Assembly (NCBI GenBank): GCA_036389455.1
Contig: DASVPW010000162.1
Location: 1 to 64,000, forward strand
From: JAJKJG01 sp036389455
GTDB lineage: Bacteria > Pseudomonadota > Alphaproteobacteria > Rhizobiales > Beijerinckiaceae
Direction: 5' to 3'
DNA: 64,000 nt
Part shown: piece after piece, positions 16,673 through 25,095 of the stretch
Layout: every line of letters starts with the position of its first letter
How positions within the stretch are numbered: position 1 is the first letter of the stretch
Program-made: the position numbers and the translations under genes
The notes under the pieces: generated by a model
Databases searched by the model: none
Told to the model about the DNA's origin: nothing
Seen by the model: the letters and a program-made list of their open reading frames with translations, nothing else

Positions 16673-17833
16673 ATGAACCTGGACAGAGTCCTCGAGATTC
16701 TCTCGGCGCTCGTGGCCTTCGACACCACGAGCCGCAACTCGAACCTTTCCATCGTCGACTGGATCGAGGCGCACCTTGGTGGCCTCGGCTTCACGAGCGA
16801 GCGCATCTACGACGCGACGGGGCAGAAAGCCAACCTCTTCGCCACCATCGGTCCGGCGGACGCGCCCGGCTACATCCTCTCCGGCCACACCGACGTGGTG
16901 CCGGTGGACGGTCAGGAGTGGACGGGCGATCCGTTCACGTTGCGGGTCGCGGACGGGCGCGCCTACGGCCGGGGCGCCTGCGACATGAAGGGGTTCCTGG
17001 CCGTCTGCCTCGCGGCGGCGGAGGGGATGGCCGCCCAAAAACTCGCGCGGCCGATCCACCTCGCCTTCTCCTACGACGAGGAGGTCGGCTGCGTCGGCGT
17101 GCGCGGCCTCGTCGAGCGGCTCGCCGGGCGCGGGGTGAGGCCGGAGGGCTGCTTCGTCGGCGAGCCGACGGAGATGGGCGTCGTCGTCGGCCACAAGGGC
17201 AAGCGCAGCGTGCGGGTCGGAGTGCGCGGCTTCACGGTCCACTCGTCGCTCGCCCCGAAGGGCGTGAACGCGGCCGAGTTCGCGGGCCTCCTCGTCGCCC
17301 ACATCCGCGCCGTCGCCGACCGGCTCGCCGCCGAGGGCGCGCGGGACGAGATGTACGACGTGCCGTACTCGACCGCCCACGTCGGCATCCTGAGGGGCGG
17401 GACGGCGCTCAACATCGTGCCGGACGAGGCCGAGATCGTCTTCGAGGTCCGCACCATCGGGGCGGACGACGCGGACGCGCTCGTCGCGGGAATCGTCCGC
17501 CACGCGCGCGAGGCGCTCGAGCCGCGCATGAAGGCGGTCGACCTCGCGGCGGGCTTCGACTTCGACGTCTTCGCGGGCTTCCCCGGCCTCGACACGGCGC
17601 CGGATGCGCCGATCGTCACCCTCGCCAAGAGCCTCGCCGGCGCGAACGGCCATTCCAAGGTGGCGTTCGGCACCGAGGCCGGTCAGTTCCAGCACACTGC
17701 CGGCATCCCGAGCGTCGTCGTCGGCCCCGGCTCCATCGACCAAGCCCATAAGGCCGACGAGTGGATCGCGCTGCCGGAGCTCGCGAAGTGCTTAGGGTTC
17801 GTGGAGCGGCTGGTGGAGCGGTGCCGGGCTTGA
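16673..17833 (+). CDS. argE: Acetylornithine deacetylase / M20-family amidohydrolase
   Basis: Zinc-dependent deacylase that releases ornithine from N2-acetylornithine; the family also takes other acyl-amino acids. Its 386 residues match ArgE. Metal ligands are visible in SGHTDVVPVDG (His, Asp), GRGACDMKGF (bridging Asp), SYDEEVGC (catalytic and ligand Glu) and the C-terminal HTAGIPSVV(V)GPGSI region. It is divergent from a peptide-type importer operon, so it may deacylate an imported N-acyl compound rather than serve arginine synthesis. The gene symbol follows family similarity. Confidence 0.82.
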   Translation: MNLDRVLEILSALVAFDTTSRNSNLSIVDWIEAHLGGLGFTSERIYDATGQKANLFATIGPADAPGYILSGHTDVVPVDGQEWTGDPFTLRVADGRAYGRGACDMKGFLAVCLAAAEGMAAQKLARPIHLAFSYDEEVGCVGVRGLVERLAGRGVRPEGCFVGEPTEMGVVVGHKGKRSVRVGVRGFTVHSSLAPKGVNAAEFAGLLVAHIRAVADRLAAEGARDEMYDVPYSTAHVGILRGGTALNIVPDEAEIVFEVRTIGADDADALVAGIVRHAREALEPRMKAVDLAAGFDFDVFAGFPGLDTAPDAPIVTLAKSLAGANGHSKVAFGTEAGQFQHTAGIPSVVVGPGSIDQAHKADEWIALPELAKCLGFVERLVERCRA

Positions 17834-17844
17834 AGCACCCACCG

Positions 17845-17927
17845 CGTCATGGCCGGGGCTTGTCCCGGCCATCCACGACTTCCCCACGCCCGAAGGCGTG
17901 GATGCCCCACCCAGGCCGGGCATGACG
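17845..17927. repeat. Family D palindromic repeat between convergent genes
   Basis: CGTCATGGCCGGG at the left end pairs with CCGGGCATGACG at the right end, enclosing GGCCGGGGCTTGTCCCGGCC and CCACGCCCGAAGGCGTGG hairpins. It fills the gap between the ArgE-type gene and the Lrp-like gene, which converge. Elements of this type (GTCATGGCCGGGCTTGTCCCGGCCATC) are common dispersed repeats in rhizobia-like genomes. Only one copy is present here. Confidence 0.75.
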
Positions 17928-17934
17928 GCGAGAT

Positions 17935-18171
17935 TCAAAATGCCTTGAACGTGATGATCGTCCGCGTGTCCTGGATGTCCGGGATGGTCTGCACGTTCTC
18001 GGCCACGAAGTGGCCGATGTCGACGCCGTCGTCGACGTGGAACTTGGCCAGGATGTCGTAGTTGCCGGCGGTCGAGTAGATCTCCGAGGCGATCTCCCGG
18101 TCGGCGAGGGCGCTCGCGACCGGATAGGTCTTGCCGAGCCGGCACTTGATCTCGACGAAGAAGGTCTGCAT
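17935..18171 (-). CDS. Stand-alone Lrp/AsnC ligand-binding (RAM) domain protein
   Basis: A 78-residue protein matching only the C-terminal ligand-binding domain of Lrp/AsnC regulators: MQTFFVEIKCRLGKTYPVASAL, then a YSTAGNYDILAKFHV core and DIGHFVAENVQTIPDIQDTRTI. No DNA-binding helix-turn-helix is present. Stand-alone RAM proteins are known and form similar oligomers, binding amino acids or heteromerising with full-length Lrp proteins. A TTG at 18177 is an alternative start. The gene is small but well conserved in pattern. Confidence 0.8.
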   Translation of the reverse strand: MQTFFVEIKCRLGKTYPVASALADREIASEIYSTAGNYDILAKFHVDDGVDIGHFVAENVQTIPDIQDTRTIITFKAF

Positions 18172-18231
18172 CCCCAAGCGCTCCGGTCCTGTTGACCCTC
18201 TATGCCACGTCGGCGCGCGCCGTGGCCAGCC

Positions 18232-19056
18232 TCACGTCGAGGCGAGCGCCGCGAGCCGCCGCGTCATGGCCGAGTCCGGGTGGGCCAAGGGCGCGATCAC
18301 CGTGAAATGGTTCGCCCCCGGCACGGCCTCGTAGCGGGTGCGGACCCCGGCGGCGCCCCAGCGCTCGACGATGGTGCGGCTCTGGCGCAGGTACTCGGGG
18401 CTCTCATCCCCGCCGACGACCGCGTCAAGGGAAAGGCCTACGGGCGGGGTCCAGGTCAGCGGGCTCAGAAGCTCGGCCTCCGCGGCGTCCATCCGCAGCG
18501 CCCCGTTGATGCTCGTCCCGACGAGCGGCTTGAGGTCGAACAGGCCGGAGATGGCGTAGGCCGCGCGCACGAAGTCGCGCGGCAGCGCCTCGTCGACGGC
18601 GGGCCAGTTCGTCGCCAGCATGCAGGCCGCGAGGTGCCCGCCGGCGGAATGGCCGGCGACGACGAGCCGGCGCTCGAAGCGGGCGAGCTCCCGGCATGCC
18701 CGGCGCAGCTCCTCGACGATGTCGCCGACCCTGACCTGAGGGCAAAGATCGTACCCCGGCACCGCCACGCTGATCCCGCGGCCGCTCAAGCCGCGCGCCA
18801 TGTGGCTGAGGGAGGCCGGCGACAGGTTCTGCCAGTAGCCGCCGTGGATGAAGACCACCGTCGCGGCGGCGTGGTCGGGCGAGGGCGCGTGGAAGAAGTC
18901 GATGGCCTGCCGCTCGCTCGGGCCGTAGGGAATGCGGAGCGGCGGGTTCGCCTCGCGCCAGGCGGCGGCGTCGCTCGCCCACTCCGCGAGGATCGCCGGA
19001 TGCTCCGGCACCCGGGCGCGGTTGTTGTACTCGGCTTCGTAGTCGATCGGGGGCAT
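18232..19056 (-). CDS. Alpha/beta hydrolase, arylformamidase-like
   Basis: A 274-residue cytoplasmic hydrolase. The oxyanion-hole motif HGGYWQ and nucleophile elbow GHSAGG (Ser) are both present, with the C-terminal Asp in VGGDESPEY and catalytic His in GANHFTVI. The HGGYW motif is typical of kynurenine formamidase-type (KynB-like) esterases, so an N-formylkynurenine or small ester substrate is possible. It is divergent from the asparaginase gene, with a palindromic element between them. No other tryptophan-degradation gene was recognised in the window. Confidence 0.75.
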   Translation of the reverse strand: MPPIDYEAEYNNRARVPEHPAILAEWASDAAAWREANPPLRIPYGPSERQAIDFFHAPSPDHAAATVVFIHGGYWQNLSPASLSHMARGLSGRGISVAVPGYDLCPQVRVGDIVEELRRACRELARFERRLVVAGHSAGGHLAACMLATNWPAVDEALPRDFVRAAYAISGLFDLKPLVGTSINGALRMDAAEAELLSPLTWTPPVGLSLDAVVGGDESPEYLRQSRTIVERWGAAGVRTRYEAVPGANHFTVIAPLAHPDSAMTRRLAALAST

Positions 19057-19065
19057 GGCGCTTCC

Positions 19066-19104
19066 TGCCAAGCTTGGCTTTGGCGCAGGCTGCGCCACTT
19101 GGCA
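19066..19104. promoter_or_regulatory. Palindromic element in the hydrolase/asparaginase divergent region
   Basis: Outer arms TGCCAAG (19066-19072) and CTTGGCA (19098-19104) enclose a perfect 12-bp palindrome GCCAAGCTTGGC (19067-19078) and a tight GGCGCAG-G-CTGCGCC hairpin (19082-19096). It starts 10 nt upstream of the hydrolase ATG. It may be an operator shared by the two genes or a small dispersed repeat. Confidence 0.4.
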
Positions 19105-19180
19105 ACCGAGAGCTACTCCCTTTGACACATGGGCGGCTCCCGCGCACAACAAACCTTCGGCTGCAATGACAGGGCTTTGC

Positions 19181-20188
19181 ATGGACGATCCCATCCTGGT
19201 CGAGGTCACGCGCGGCGGCCAGGTCGAATCGCGCCACCGCGGCGCGGTCTCGGTGGTGGACGCGGAGGGCACGGCGGTGCTCGCCCTCGGGGACGTCGAG
19301 TGCCGCGTCTTCCCGCGCTCGGCCGTGAAGGCGCTGCAGGCGCTCCCCCTCGTCGAGGGCGGCTTCGCCGACAGTTATGGCCTCAGTGACGCCGAGATCG
19401 CGCTTGCCTGCGCCTCCCATTCAGGCGAGCCGGAACACGTCGCGACGGCCGCCGCGATGCTCGAGAAGGCCGGGCAGACGCCCGACTGCCTCGAATGCGG
19501 CGCGCACTGGCCTTCGAACGACGATGCGGCGCGGGCGCTCGCGGCGGCGGGAAAGACGCCGACGGTCCTGCACAACAACTGCTCGGGCAAGCACTCAGGG
19601 TTCGTCTGCCTCGCCTGCGGCCTGGGCGAGGCCCCGAAGGGGTATGTGCGCCCCGAGCACCCGGTGCAGCGTGCGGTCGCGGCGGCGCTCGAGGACATCA
19701 CCGGCGCCTCGCACACGGCGGACGTGCGCGGCACGGACGGCTGCTCGATCCCGACCTACGCGGTGCCGCTCCCGGCCCTCGCCTTCGGCTTCGCCAAGTT
19801 CGGGGCCGGCGTCGGCCTGTCGAAGGGCTGCGTGCGGGCGGCGGAGCGCATCCGCGCGGCGGTCGCGGCGCACCCGTTCATGGTCGCCGGCACTGGCCGC
19901 TTCGATACGCGGATCATGGAGCGCTTCGGCCAGAGGGTCTTCGTCAAGACCGGGGCCGAGGGCGTGCACTGCGCGGCGCTTCCGGACCTTGGATATGGCA
20001 TCGCGGTGAAGTGCGACGACGGCGCAAAGCGCGCCGCCGAGGCCGTCATGGCGAGCCTCCTCCTGCGCCTCCTCGAGATTGACGACGAGGAGCGCGCCTT
20101 CCTCTCAGGCTTCGCCCGGCGCCCGCTCCGGAACTGGAACGGCACCACGGTCGGCGAGGTCCGCCCGGCCGAGGCGCTCGCGGCCTGA
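19181..20188 (+). CDS. Type III (rhizobial, ReAV-like) L-asparaginase
   Basis: Hydrolyses asparagine to aspartate and ammonia. The 335 residues carry the hallmarks of the Rhizobium etli AnsA2-type family: NNCSGKHSG at 132-140, giving Cys134, Lys137 and His138, and Cys188 in GTDGCS, plus ASHSGEPEH with the nucleophilic serines near 79-81. These match the Cys135/Lys138/Cys189 metal-linked set of the R. etli enzyme. It is unrelated to E. coli type I/II asparaginases. ATG 19181 is preferred over ATG 19166 because ACAGGG lies 6-7 nt upstream. It ends 13 nt from the convergent otnI. Confidence 0.87.
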   Translation: MDDPILVEVTRGGQVESRHRGAVSVVDAEGTAVLALGDVECRVFPRSAVKALQALPLVEGGFADSYGLSDAEIALACASHSGEPEHVATAAAMLEKAGQTPDCLECGAHWPSNDDAARALAAAGKTPTVLHNNCSGKHSGFVCLACGLGEAPKGYVRPEHPVQRAVAAALEDITGASHTADVRGTDGCSIPTYAVPLPALAFGFAKFGAGVGLSKGCVRAAERIRAAVAAHPFMVAGTGRFDTRIMERFGQRVFVKTGAEGVHCAALPDLGYGIAVKCDDGAKRAAEAVMASLLLRLLEIDDEERAFLSGFARRPLRNWNGTTVGEVRPAEALAA

Positions 20189-20201
20189 AGGCGGCGGCGG
20201 A

Positions 20202-20981
20202 TCAGCGCAATCCGAGGTCCCGCATCCACCTCAACCCTTCAATCGTGTCCCCCCGCGGCTTGTACTCGAGGCCGACGAGGCCGCCGTAGCCGAGCCGATC
20301 GAGCGCCCGGAAGATCGCGGCGAAGTTGACCTCGTTGTCGGCGTCGGGCTCGGCCCGGTCCGGCACGCCGGCGACCTGGACATGGCCGATGATCCTTTGG
20401 TGCTTCTCCAGGCGCTTGATCAAATCCCCTTCCATGATCTGCACGTGGTAGATGTCGAAGAGGAGCTTCACGGCGGGCTCGCCGATCTCCGCGATGATGG
20501 CCGAGAGGGTATCCGAGCGCGAGACGAGATAGCCCGGGGCGTCGCGATGGTTCAGCGGCTCGAGCAGGAGGGTCACCCCCGTGCCGGCGGCCTCGCGCGC
20601 CGCGGCGCGCAGGTTCGCGACGTAGGTGCGTAGCGCCGCCTCGCGGTCCGCCTCGGGCACGATCCCGGCCATGACGTGGATCACCGAGGCGTCGAGCGCC
20701 GTCGCGTATTCCAGCGCCTGCGAGAAGTCGCGCCGGAACTGGTCCTCCCGTCCCGGCACGCCGGCGAAGCCCCACTCGCCTTGTGAGCGGTCGCCGGGCT
20801 GCGTATTGAGGCCGGTGAGCCTGACGCCTGCCCGGTCGAGGCGCTCCTTCAGAAGCGCGACCGGGAACTCGTACGGGAAGTGGCACTCGACCTTGTCGAA
20901 CCCCGCCGCCTTCGCCGCGTCGATGCGGTCGAGGAAGGGGAGCTCGGGGAACAGGAAGGCGATGTTCGCGGTGAAGTCCAT
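20202..20981 (-). CDS. otnI: 2-oxo-tetronate isomerase / hydroxypyruvate isomerase family
   Basis: A 259-residue TIM-barrel isomerase. It opens with MDFTANIAFLFPELPFLDRI, typical of hydroxypyruvate isomerases; catalytic glutamates lie in LLLEPLNHRD and near the C-terminus in GLEYKP. In four-carbon acid sugar pathways OtnI interconverts 2-oxo- and 3-oxo-tetronate, supplying OtnK. It lies 8 nt downstream of otnK, so the pairing supports OtnI rather than glyoxylate-pathway Hyi. No signal peptide or anomaly was seen. Confidence 0.87.
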   Translation of the reverse strand: MDFTANIAFLFPELPFLDRIDAAKAAGFDKVECHFPYEFPVALLKERLDRAGVRLTGLNTQPGDRSQGEWGFAGVPGREDQFRRDFSQALEYATALDASVIHVMAGIVPEADREAALRTYVANLRAAAREAAGTGVTLLLEPLNHRDAPGYLVSRSDTLSAIIAEIGEPAVKLLFDIYHVQIMEGDLIKRLEKHQRIIGHVQVAGVPDRAEPDADNEVNFAAIFRALDRLGYGGLVGLEYKPRGDTIEGLRWMRDLGLR

Positions 20982-20989
20982 GGTCTCTC

Positions 20990-22249
20990 TTATGGGTTGC
21001 CGGCAAGCACCCGCAGCGCCTTCGCGAAGAAGTCCGGGGCGCCGAAGTTGCCGGATTTGAGGGCGAGGGCGAGGGGCCGCCCGTCGGCGGCGGCGAGCGC
21101 CGGCACGCCGGGGTCGATCTCCGGACCGATGGCGAGGGCGTCGAGGGAGAGCGCCGAGACCACCGCGCCCGATGTCTCGCCGCCCGCGATGACGAGGCGG
21201 CGGACGCCGTCGTAGACGAGGCGCGCCGCGGTCTCGGCGAAGAGCGCGTCGAGGGCCGCCGCGATCGCCTCACGGCCGTGGCCCTCCTGCAGGGCGCGCA
21301 CCTTGTCGGGCGCCGCCGAGGAATAGACGAGGGGCGCCTGCCCCTCGTGCCCGTGCACGAAGGCGGCGAGCGCCTCGGGCGTCACCGCCTCCTCCATCAC
21401 GGCCTCGACCTCGACCTGGAGCACCGGATGCCCCTGCCGGTGCGTCTCGATCTGCTGGAGCGTCGCCTTCGAGCAGGAGCCGGCGAGGATCGCCTCCGGC
21501 CCGTCGACGCCCTGGAAGGCGCTGCCCTTGCCGGTCGCGAGGCCCTGGCGGATGAAGTTGCGCGGCAGCCCCAGCGCGATGCCGGAGCCCCCGGTGAGGA
21601 GCGGCACCTGGGCCGCGGCGTCGCCGATGGCGAGAAGGTCGTCGTCCGAGATCGCGTCGACGACGACGAGGCGCGCGCCCTCGCCGGCGGCGGCGTCGAG
21701 GGCCCGGCGCAGGGCCGCCCCGCCCTGCCGCACGGTCGCCCACGGCACGAGCCCGACCGGCTCCGCCGATTGGCGCTGAAGCCAACGGCGCAGGTCCGGG
21801 TCGGTCATCGGGTTGAGCGGATGGTTCTCCATGCCCGACTCGTTCAGCAGCCGGTCGCCGACGAAGAGGTGGCCCTGGTAGACGGTGCGCCCGGCCGTCG
21901 GAAAGGCCGGGCAGGCGAGGACGCCCTTCACGTCGAGCGTGCGCGCCAACGCCTCGCCGACCGGGCCGATGTTGCCGTCAGGAGTCGAGTCGAAGGTCGA
22001 GCAGTACTTGAACACGAACTGCCGGCAGCCTTGAGCGCGCAGCCACTCGAAGGCCTCGATCGAGATCGCGACCGCGTCGTCCGCCGGGATCGACCGGCTT
22101 TTGAGCGCCACGACCCCGGCCTCGCAGGCCTCGGGCGCGGGCTTCGTCGGCACGCCGAGGAACTGCACGGTCGAGAGCCCGCCCTTGGCGAGCGTGTTCG
22201 CGATGTCGCTCGCGCCGGTGAAGTCGTCGGCGATCACGCCCAGGAGCAT
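20990..22249 (-). CDS. otnK: 3-oxo-tetronate 4-kinase (DUF1537 family)
   Basis: A 419-residue four-carbon acid sugar kinase. The N-terminal MLLGVIADDFTGASDIANTL is the family signature, with Asp in DDFTGA binding substrate; KYCSTFDST and the C-terminal nucleotide-binding GGETSGAVV and KSGNFG motifs follow. It phosphorylates 3-oxo-tetronate so an aldolase can release dihydroxyacetone phosphate. It overlaps the upstream acyl-CoA dehydrogenase stop as TGATG. The threonate dehydrogenase and decarboxylase/aldolase usually found with otnI-otnK are not in this window. Confidence 0.9.
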   Translation of the reverse strand: MLLGVIADDFTGASDIANTLAKGGLSTVQFLGVPTKPAPEACEAGVVALKSRSIPADDAVAISIEAFEWLRAQGCRQFVFKYCSTFDSTPDGNIGPVGEALARTLDVKGVLACPAFPTAGRTVYQGHLFVGDRLLNESGMENHPLNPMTDPDLRRWLQRQSAEPVGLVPWATVRQGGAALRRALDAAAGEGARLVVVDAISDDDLLAIGDAAAQVPLLTGGSGIALGLPRNFIRQGLATGKGSAFQGVDGPEAILAGSCSKATLQQIETHRQGHPVLQVEVEAVMEEAVTPEALAAFVHGHEGQAPLVYSSAAPDKVRALQEGHGREAIAAALDALFAETAARLVYDGVRRLVIAGGETSGAVVSALSLDALAIGPEIDPGVPALAAADGRPLALALKSGNFGAPDFFAKALRVLAGNP

Positions 22250-23460
22250 CACGGTTCTCCCACCGGCCATGTCCAGAAGTCCGCTCCCTCCTGGTCGAGG
22301 AATCGGTTCAGCACCATGCGATGGACCTCGTCGGCGCCGTCCACGAGCCGCGCCTGGCGGGCGTAGCGGTAGATCCATTCGAGCACGGTGTCCTTGGAGT
22401 AGCCGCGGGCGCCGTTGATCTGGATCGCGGTATCGGCCGCCTCGTGCAGGACGTTCGCGACCTGGACCTTCGCCATCGAGACCTCCTTGCGGGCAAAGCC
22501 CCCGCGGTCGAGCTCCCACGCCGCCTTCATGACGAGGAGCCGCCCGATCTCGATGTTCATGGCGAGCCGCCCGAGCATGAGCTGCACGCTCTCCCGGTCC
22601 TTCAGCCTGACGCCGAAGCCCTCGCGCCGTGCCGCGTATTCCTGCGCGATCTCGACGCAGCGCTTCGAAAGGCCGAGCCAGCGCATGCAGTGGGTGAGGC
22701 GCGCGGGGCCGAGGCGGATCTGCGTCAGCTTGAGGCCCTGGCCTTCGCCCAAGAGGACGTTCTCGGCCGGGATCTCGAGGCCGTCGAACTCGAGCTCGCA
22801 GTGGCCGCCGTGCTCCTCCGGGCCCATGATGGGGATGCGGCGGACGATGCGCCAGCCGGGCTGGTCCTTGTGGAACAGGAATGCCGTGAGCCCGCGGCGC
22901 GGATCGTCCGATGTGCGGGCCATGAGGATGAAGTGGGCGGCCTCCCCGGCCCCGGTGATGAACCACTTGCGGCCGTGGACCGCATACGCCGAGTTGCCGC
23001 GCTTCTCGGCCTTCGTGCGGATCATCGACGGGTCGGAGCCGCCGCCGGGATGCGGCTCGGTCATGACGAAGGCGGAGCGCACCCGGCCTTCCGCAATGGG
23101 CCTCAGCCAGCGCTCCCTCTGCTCCGGCGTGCCGGTCGCTTCCAGCACCATCATGTTGCCGTCGTCCGGCGCCGCGGAGTTGAACACCACGGGCCCGAAG
23201 ATCGAGCGGTTCATGGCCTCGTAGCAGGCCGCCATGCCGACCCGGCCCAGGCCCTGCCCGCCGTTCTCGGGCCTGAGCTGAAGGCACCACAGCCCTTCGG
23301 CCTTCGCCTTTTCCCGCAGTCTCTCCAGGAGATCGAGCCGGATGTTCTCGTGCGCGTCGAACGAGGCGGGATCGGATTCGAGCGGGATCAGCTCGCGCGC
23401 GACGAAGGCGGCGATGCGGGCGCGGAAGTCCTCGACGCGGGGGGAGATCTCGAAGTTCAT
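22249..23460 (-). CDS. Acyl-CoA dehydrogenase, ACAD10/11-like
   Basis: A 403-residue FAD enzyme that introduces an alpha-beta double bond into an acyl-CoA. The AFVMTEPHPGGGSDPS block binds FAD and substrate, and GARGYSKDTVLEWIYRYARQARLVDGADEVHR forms the C-terminal part. The sequence DGADEVHR, in place of the usual YEGTSEIQR, is typical of ACAD10/11-like members, so the catalytic base may differ from the canonical Glu. It is translationally linked to otnK (TGATG) and follows an SDR by 9 nt. Why a four-carbon sugar kinase should share an operon with it is unclear. Confidence 0.85.
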   Translation of the reverse strand: MNFEISPRVEDFRARIAAFVARELIPLESDPASFDAHENIRLDLLERLREKAKAEGLWCLQLRPENGGQGLGRVGMAACYEAMNRSIFGPVVFNSAAPDDGNMMVLEATGTPEQRERWLRPIAEGRVRSAFVMTEPHPGGGSDPSMIRTKAEKRGNSAYAVHGRKWFITGAGEAAHFILMARTSDDPRRGLTAFLFHKDQPGWRIVRRIPIMGPEEHGGHCELEFDGLEIPAENVLLGEGQGLKLTQIRLGPARLTHCMRWLGLSKRCVEIAQEYAARREGFGVRLKDRESVQLMLGRLAMNIEIGRLLVMKAAWELDRGGFARKEVSMAKVQVANVLHEAADTAIQINGARGYSKDTVLEWIYRYARQARLVDGADEVHRMVLNRFLDQEGADFWTWPVGEP

Positions 23461-23469
23461 GAGGTCACG

Positions 23470-24240
23470 TCACAACGTCGACACGAGATGCCCGCCGTCG
23501 ACCGGGATCGTCGCGCCGGTCATCCAGCCAGAGGCGTCGGAGGCGAGGAGCAGGAAGGCGCCGTCGAGGTCCTCGGGGTTGCCCAGGCGGCGCATGGGAA
23601 TGCGCTTCACCATCGCCTGCCCGTGCTCGGTTTCGAAGAAGCCGGCGTTGATGTCGGTCGCGATGTAGCCGGGCGCGAGCGCGTTGACGCGGATGCCGAA
23701 GCGCGCCCATTCGAGGGCATGGGCTTCGGTCATCTGCACCACGCCCGCCTTCGAGACCGCGTAGGCCGAGGTGCCGCCGGAGACGCGAAAGCCGAGGATC
23801 GAGGCGATGTTGACGATCGCGCCGCCGCGCTTCGCGTCGCGCCAGCGCCGGGCCGCCGCGACCGACATGAGCCAGACGCCGCGCAGGTTCGTGGCGACGA
23901 CCCGGTCGAATTCTTCCGGCGACGTGTCGAGCGCGGCGCCGCCCTCGGCGATGCCGGCGTTGTTGACGAGGACGTCGAGGGGGCCGATCGCCGCCTCGGC
24001 CGCCGCGAAGGCGCGTTCGATCGAGCCTTCGTCCGTCACGTCGAGATCGACCGCGACGGCGCCGGCGGCGCCGGCCTCGCCGAGCTCGGCAAGGAGCACG
24101 TCCAGGCGGTCGCGCCGGCGCGCCCCGACCGCGACGGCGGCGCCGCAGCGCGCGGCGGTTTGGGCGAAGTGCGCCCCGAGCCCGCTCGACGCCCCCGTCA
24201 CGAAGACGCGCCTGCCCCGGATCGCAGCCCCGAGATCCAT
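23470..24240 (-). CDS. SDR-family oxidoreductase (FabG-like)
   Basis: A 256-residue NAD(P)-dependent short-chain dehydrogenase. TGASSGLG is at 15-22, NNAG lies near 91, and the catalytic Ser/Tyr/Lys are in the SILGFRVSGGTSAYAVSK stretch. The C-terminus ends in the common MTGATIPVDGGHL. It is the first gene of the leftward run SDR-ACAD-otnK-otnI, 9 nt before the dehydrogenase. The substrate may be a 3-hydroxyacyl-CoA or a sugar acid; sequence alone does not decide. Confidence 0.86.
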   Translation of the reverse strand: MDLGAAIRGRRVFVTGASSGLGAHFAQTAARCGAAVAVGARRRDRLDVLLAELGEAGAAGAVAVDLDVTDEGSIERAFAAAEAAIGPLDVLVNNAGIAEGGAALDTSPEEFDRVVATNLRGVWLMSVAAARRWRDAKRGGAIVNIASILGFRVSGGTSAYAVSKAGVVQMTEAHALEWARFGIRVNALAPGYIATDINAGFFETEHGQAMVKRIPMRRLGNPEDLDGAFLLLASDASGWMTGATIPVDGGHLVSTL

Positions 24241-24333
24241 GCGCTCTCCCCCTCCCCTATGCTCGGGCGCGCACGCTCGCGGGCTTCCGCAGCCCGGTCA
24301 AGGGCTCGTTTCAGCGAGGCGCACGCACGCCGG

Positions 24334-25068
24334 TCACCGCGGCGCGATGCGCCAGGTCACGTTCACGCCGGCATTGAAGGCCACGGTCGCGGGCGGGATG
24401 ATCTGGACGAAGCGGGCCCGCGGCAGGTCATATTGGCTGTTCAACGGGCTCGCCTCTCCGTCCGTGACCTCGATGATCTCGACGAGTCTCAGCCCGCCCG
24501 CGTCGGCGTAGGCCTCGGCCTGCTCCCGGGCGTCGAGCATCGCCGCCCTGCGGGCTTGGTTCAGCGCGTTGCGCTCTTGCTCCACCTGGAAGCTCACGGG
24601 GCGCATCTCGAAATGGCCGGAGGCGGCGAGCCGGCTCGCGACCGCGTTCAGCGCCTCGACTGGCTTGAGCCTCAGGGAGAACGTCGTCTGGGCGGTGTAG
24701 GGCGGCTCGGCGGGCTTCGCCGGCGCCGGGGGAGGCCGCGTTCCCGGCACCTGCGGCACAGGTGGTGGCGGACGGTCCTGATTCAGGTGGAAGGTGCTCC
24801 GCTCGATCGCGAGCCCCTCGGCGGTCATGCCCCGCAACACGGCGAGGGCGGCGGTCGCCCGCTCCTGGTGTGCTTGCGCAGCTTCCTCCAGGGTGCGTCC
24901 CTTGGTCGAGACGATCACGTCGAAGGCGGCGTAGTCCGGTTTCACCTCGATTCGCCCGCTGCCCTTCACGCTCAGGACGGGTCCCCTCCTTAGTTCCGAG
25001 GAGTCTTGCGCGGCAACCGGGGCCAGCAGCGCCAGGTAAAGCGGCAGCCACATTGCGTATCGGGGCAT
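24334..25068 (-). CDS. SIMPL (DUF541) periplasmic protein
   Basis: A 244-residue exported protein. The signal peptide covers about residues 1-20 (hydrophobic YAMWLPLYLALLAPVAAQ). The mature part is a DUF541 domain: LSVKGSGRIEVKPDYAAFDVIV, a variable proline-rich loop (PPPPVPQVPGTRPPPAPAKPAEPP), LNQARRAAMLDAREQAEAYADAGG, and a beta-rich C-terminus. The ATG has GGAGAACCGGG upstream. Relatives are cell-envelope proteins of unclear function, some linked to oxidative stress. It is 27 nt downstream of the cyclase gene stop and may be in its transcript. Confidence 0.85.
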   Translation of the reverse strand: MPRYAMWLPLYLALLAPVAAQDSSELRRGPVLSVKGSGRIEVKPDYAAFDVIVSTKGRTLEEAAQAHQERATAALAVLRGMTAEGLAIERSTFHLNQDRPPPPVPQVPGTRPPPAPAKPAEPPYTAQTTFSLRLKPVEALNAVASRLAASGHFEMRPVSFQVEQERNALNQARRAAMLDAREQAEAYADAGGLRLVEIIEVTDGEASPLNSQYDLPRARFVQIIPPATVAFNAGVNVTWRIAPR

Positions 25069-25095
25069 CCCGGTTCTCCATTTGCCGGTACGCAC

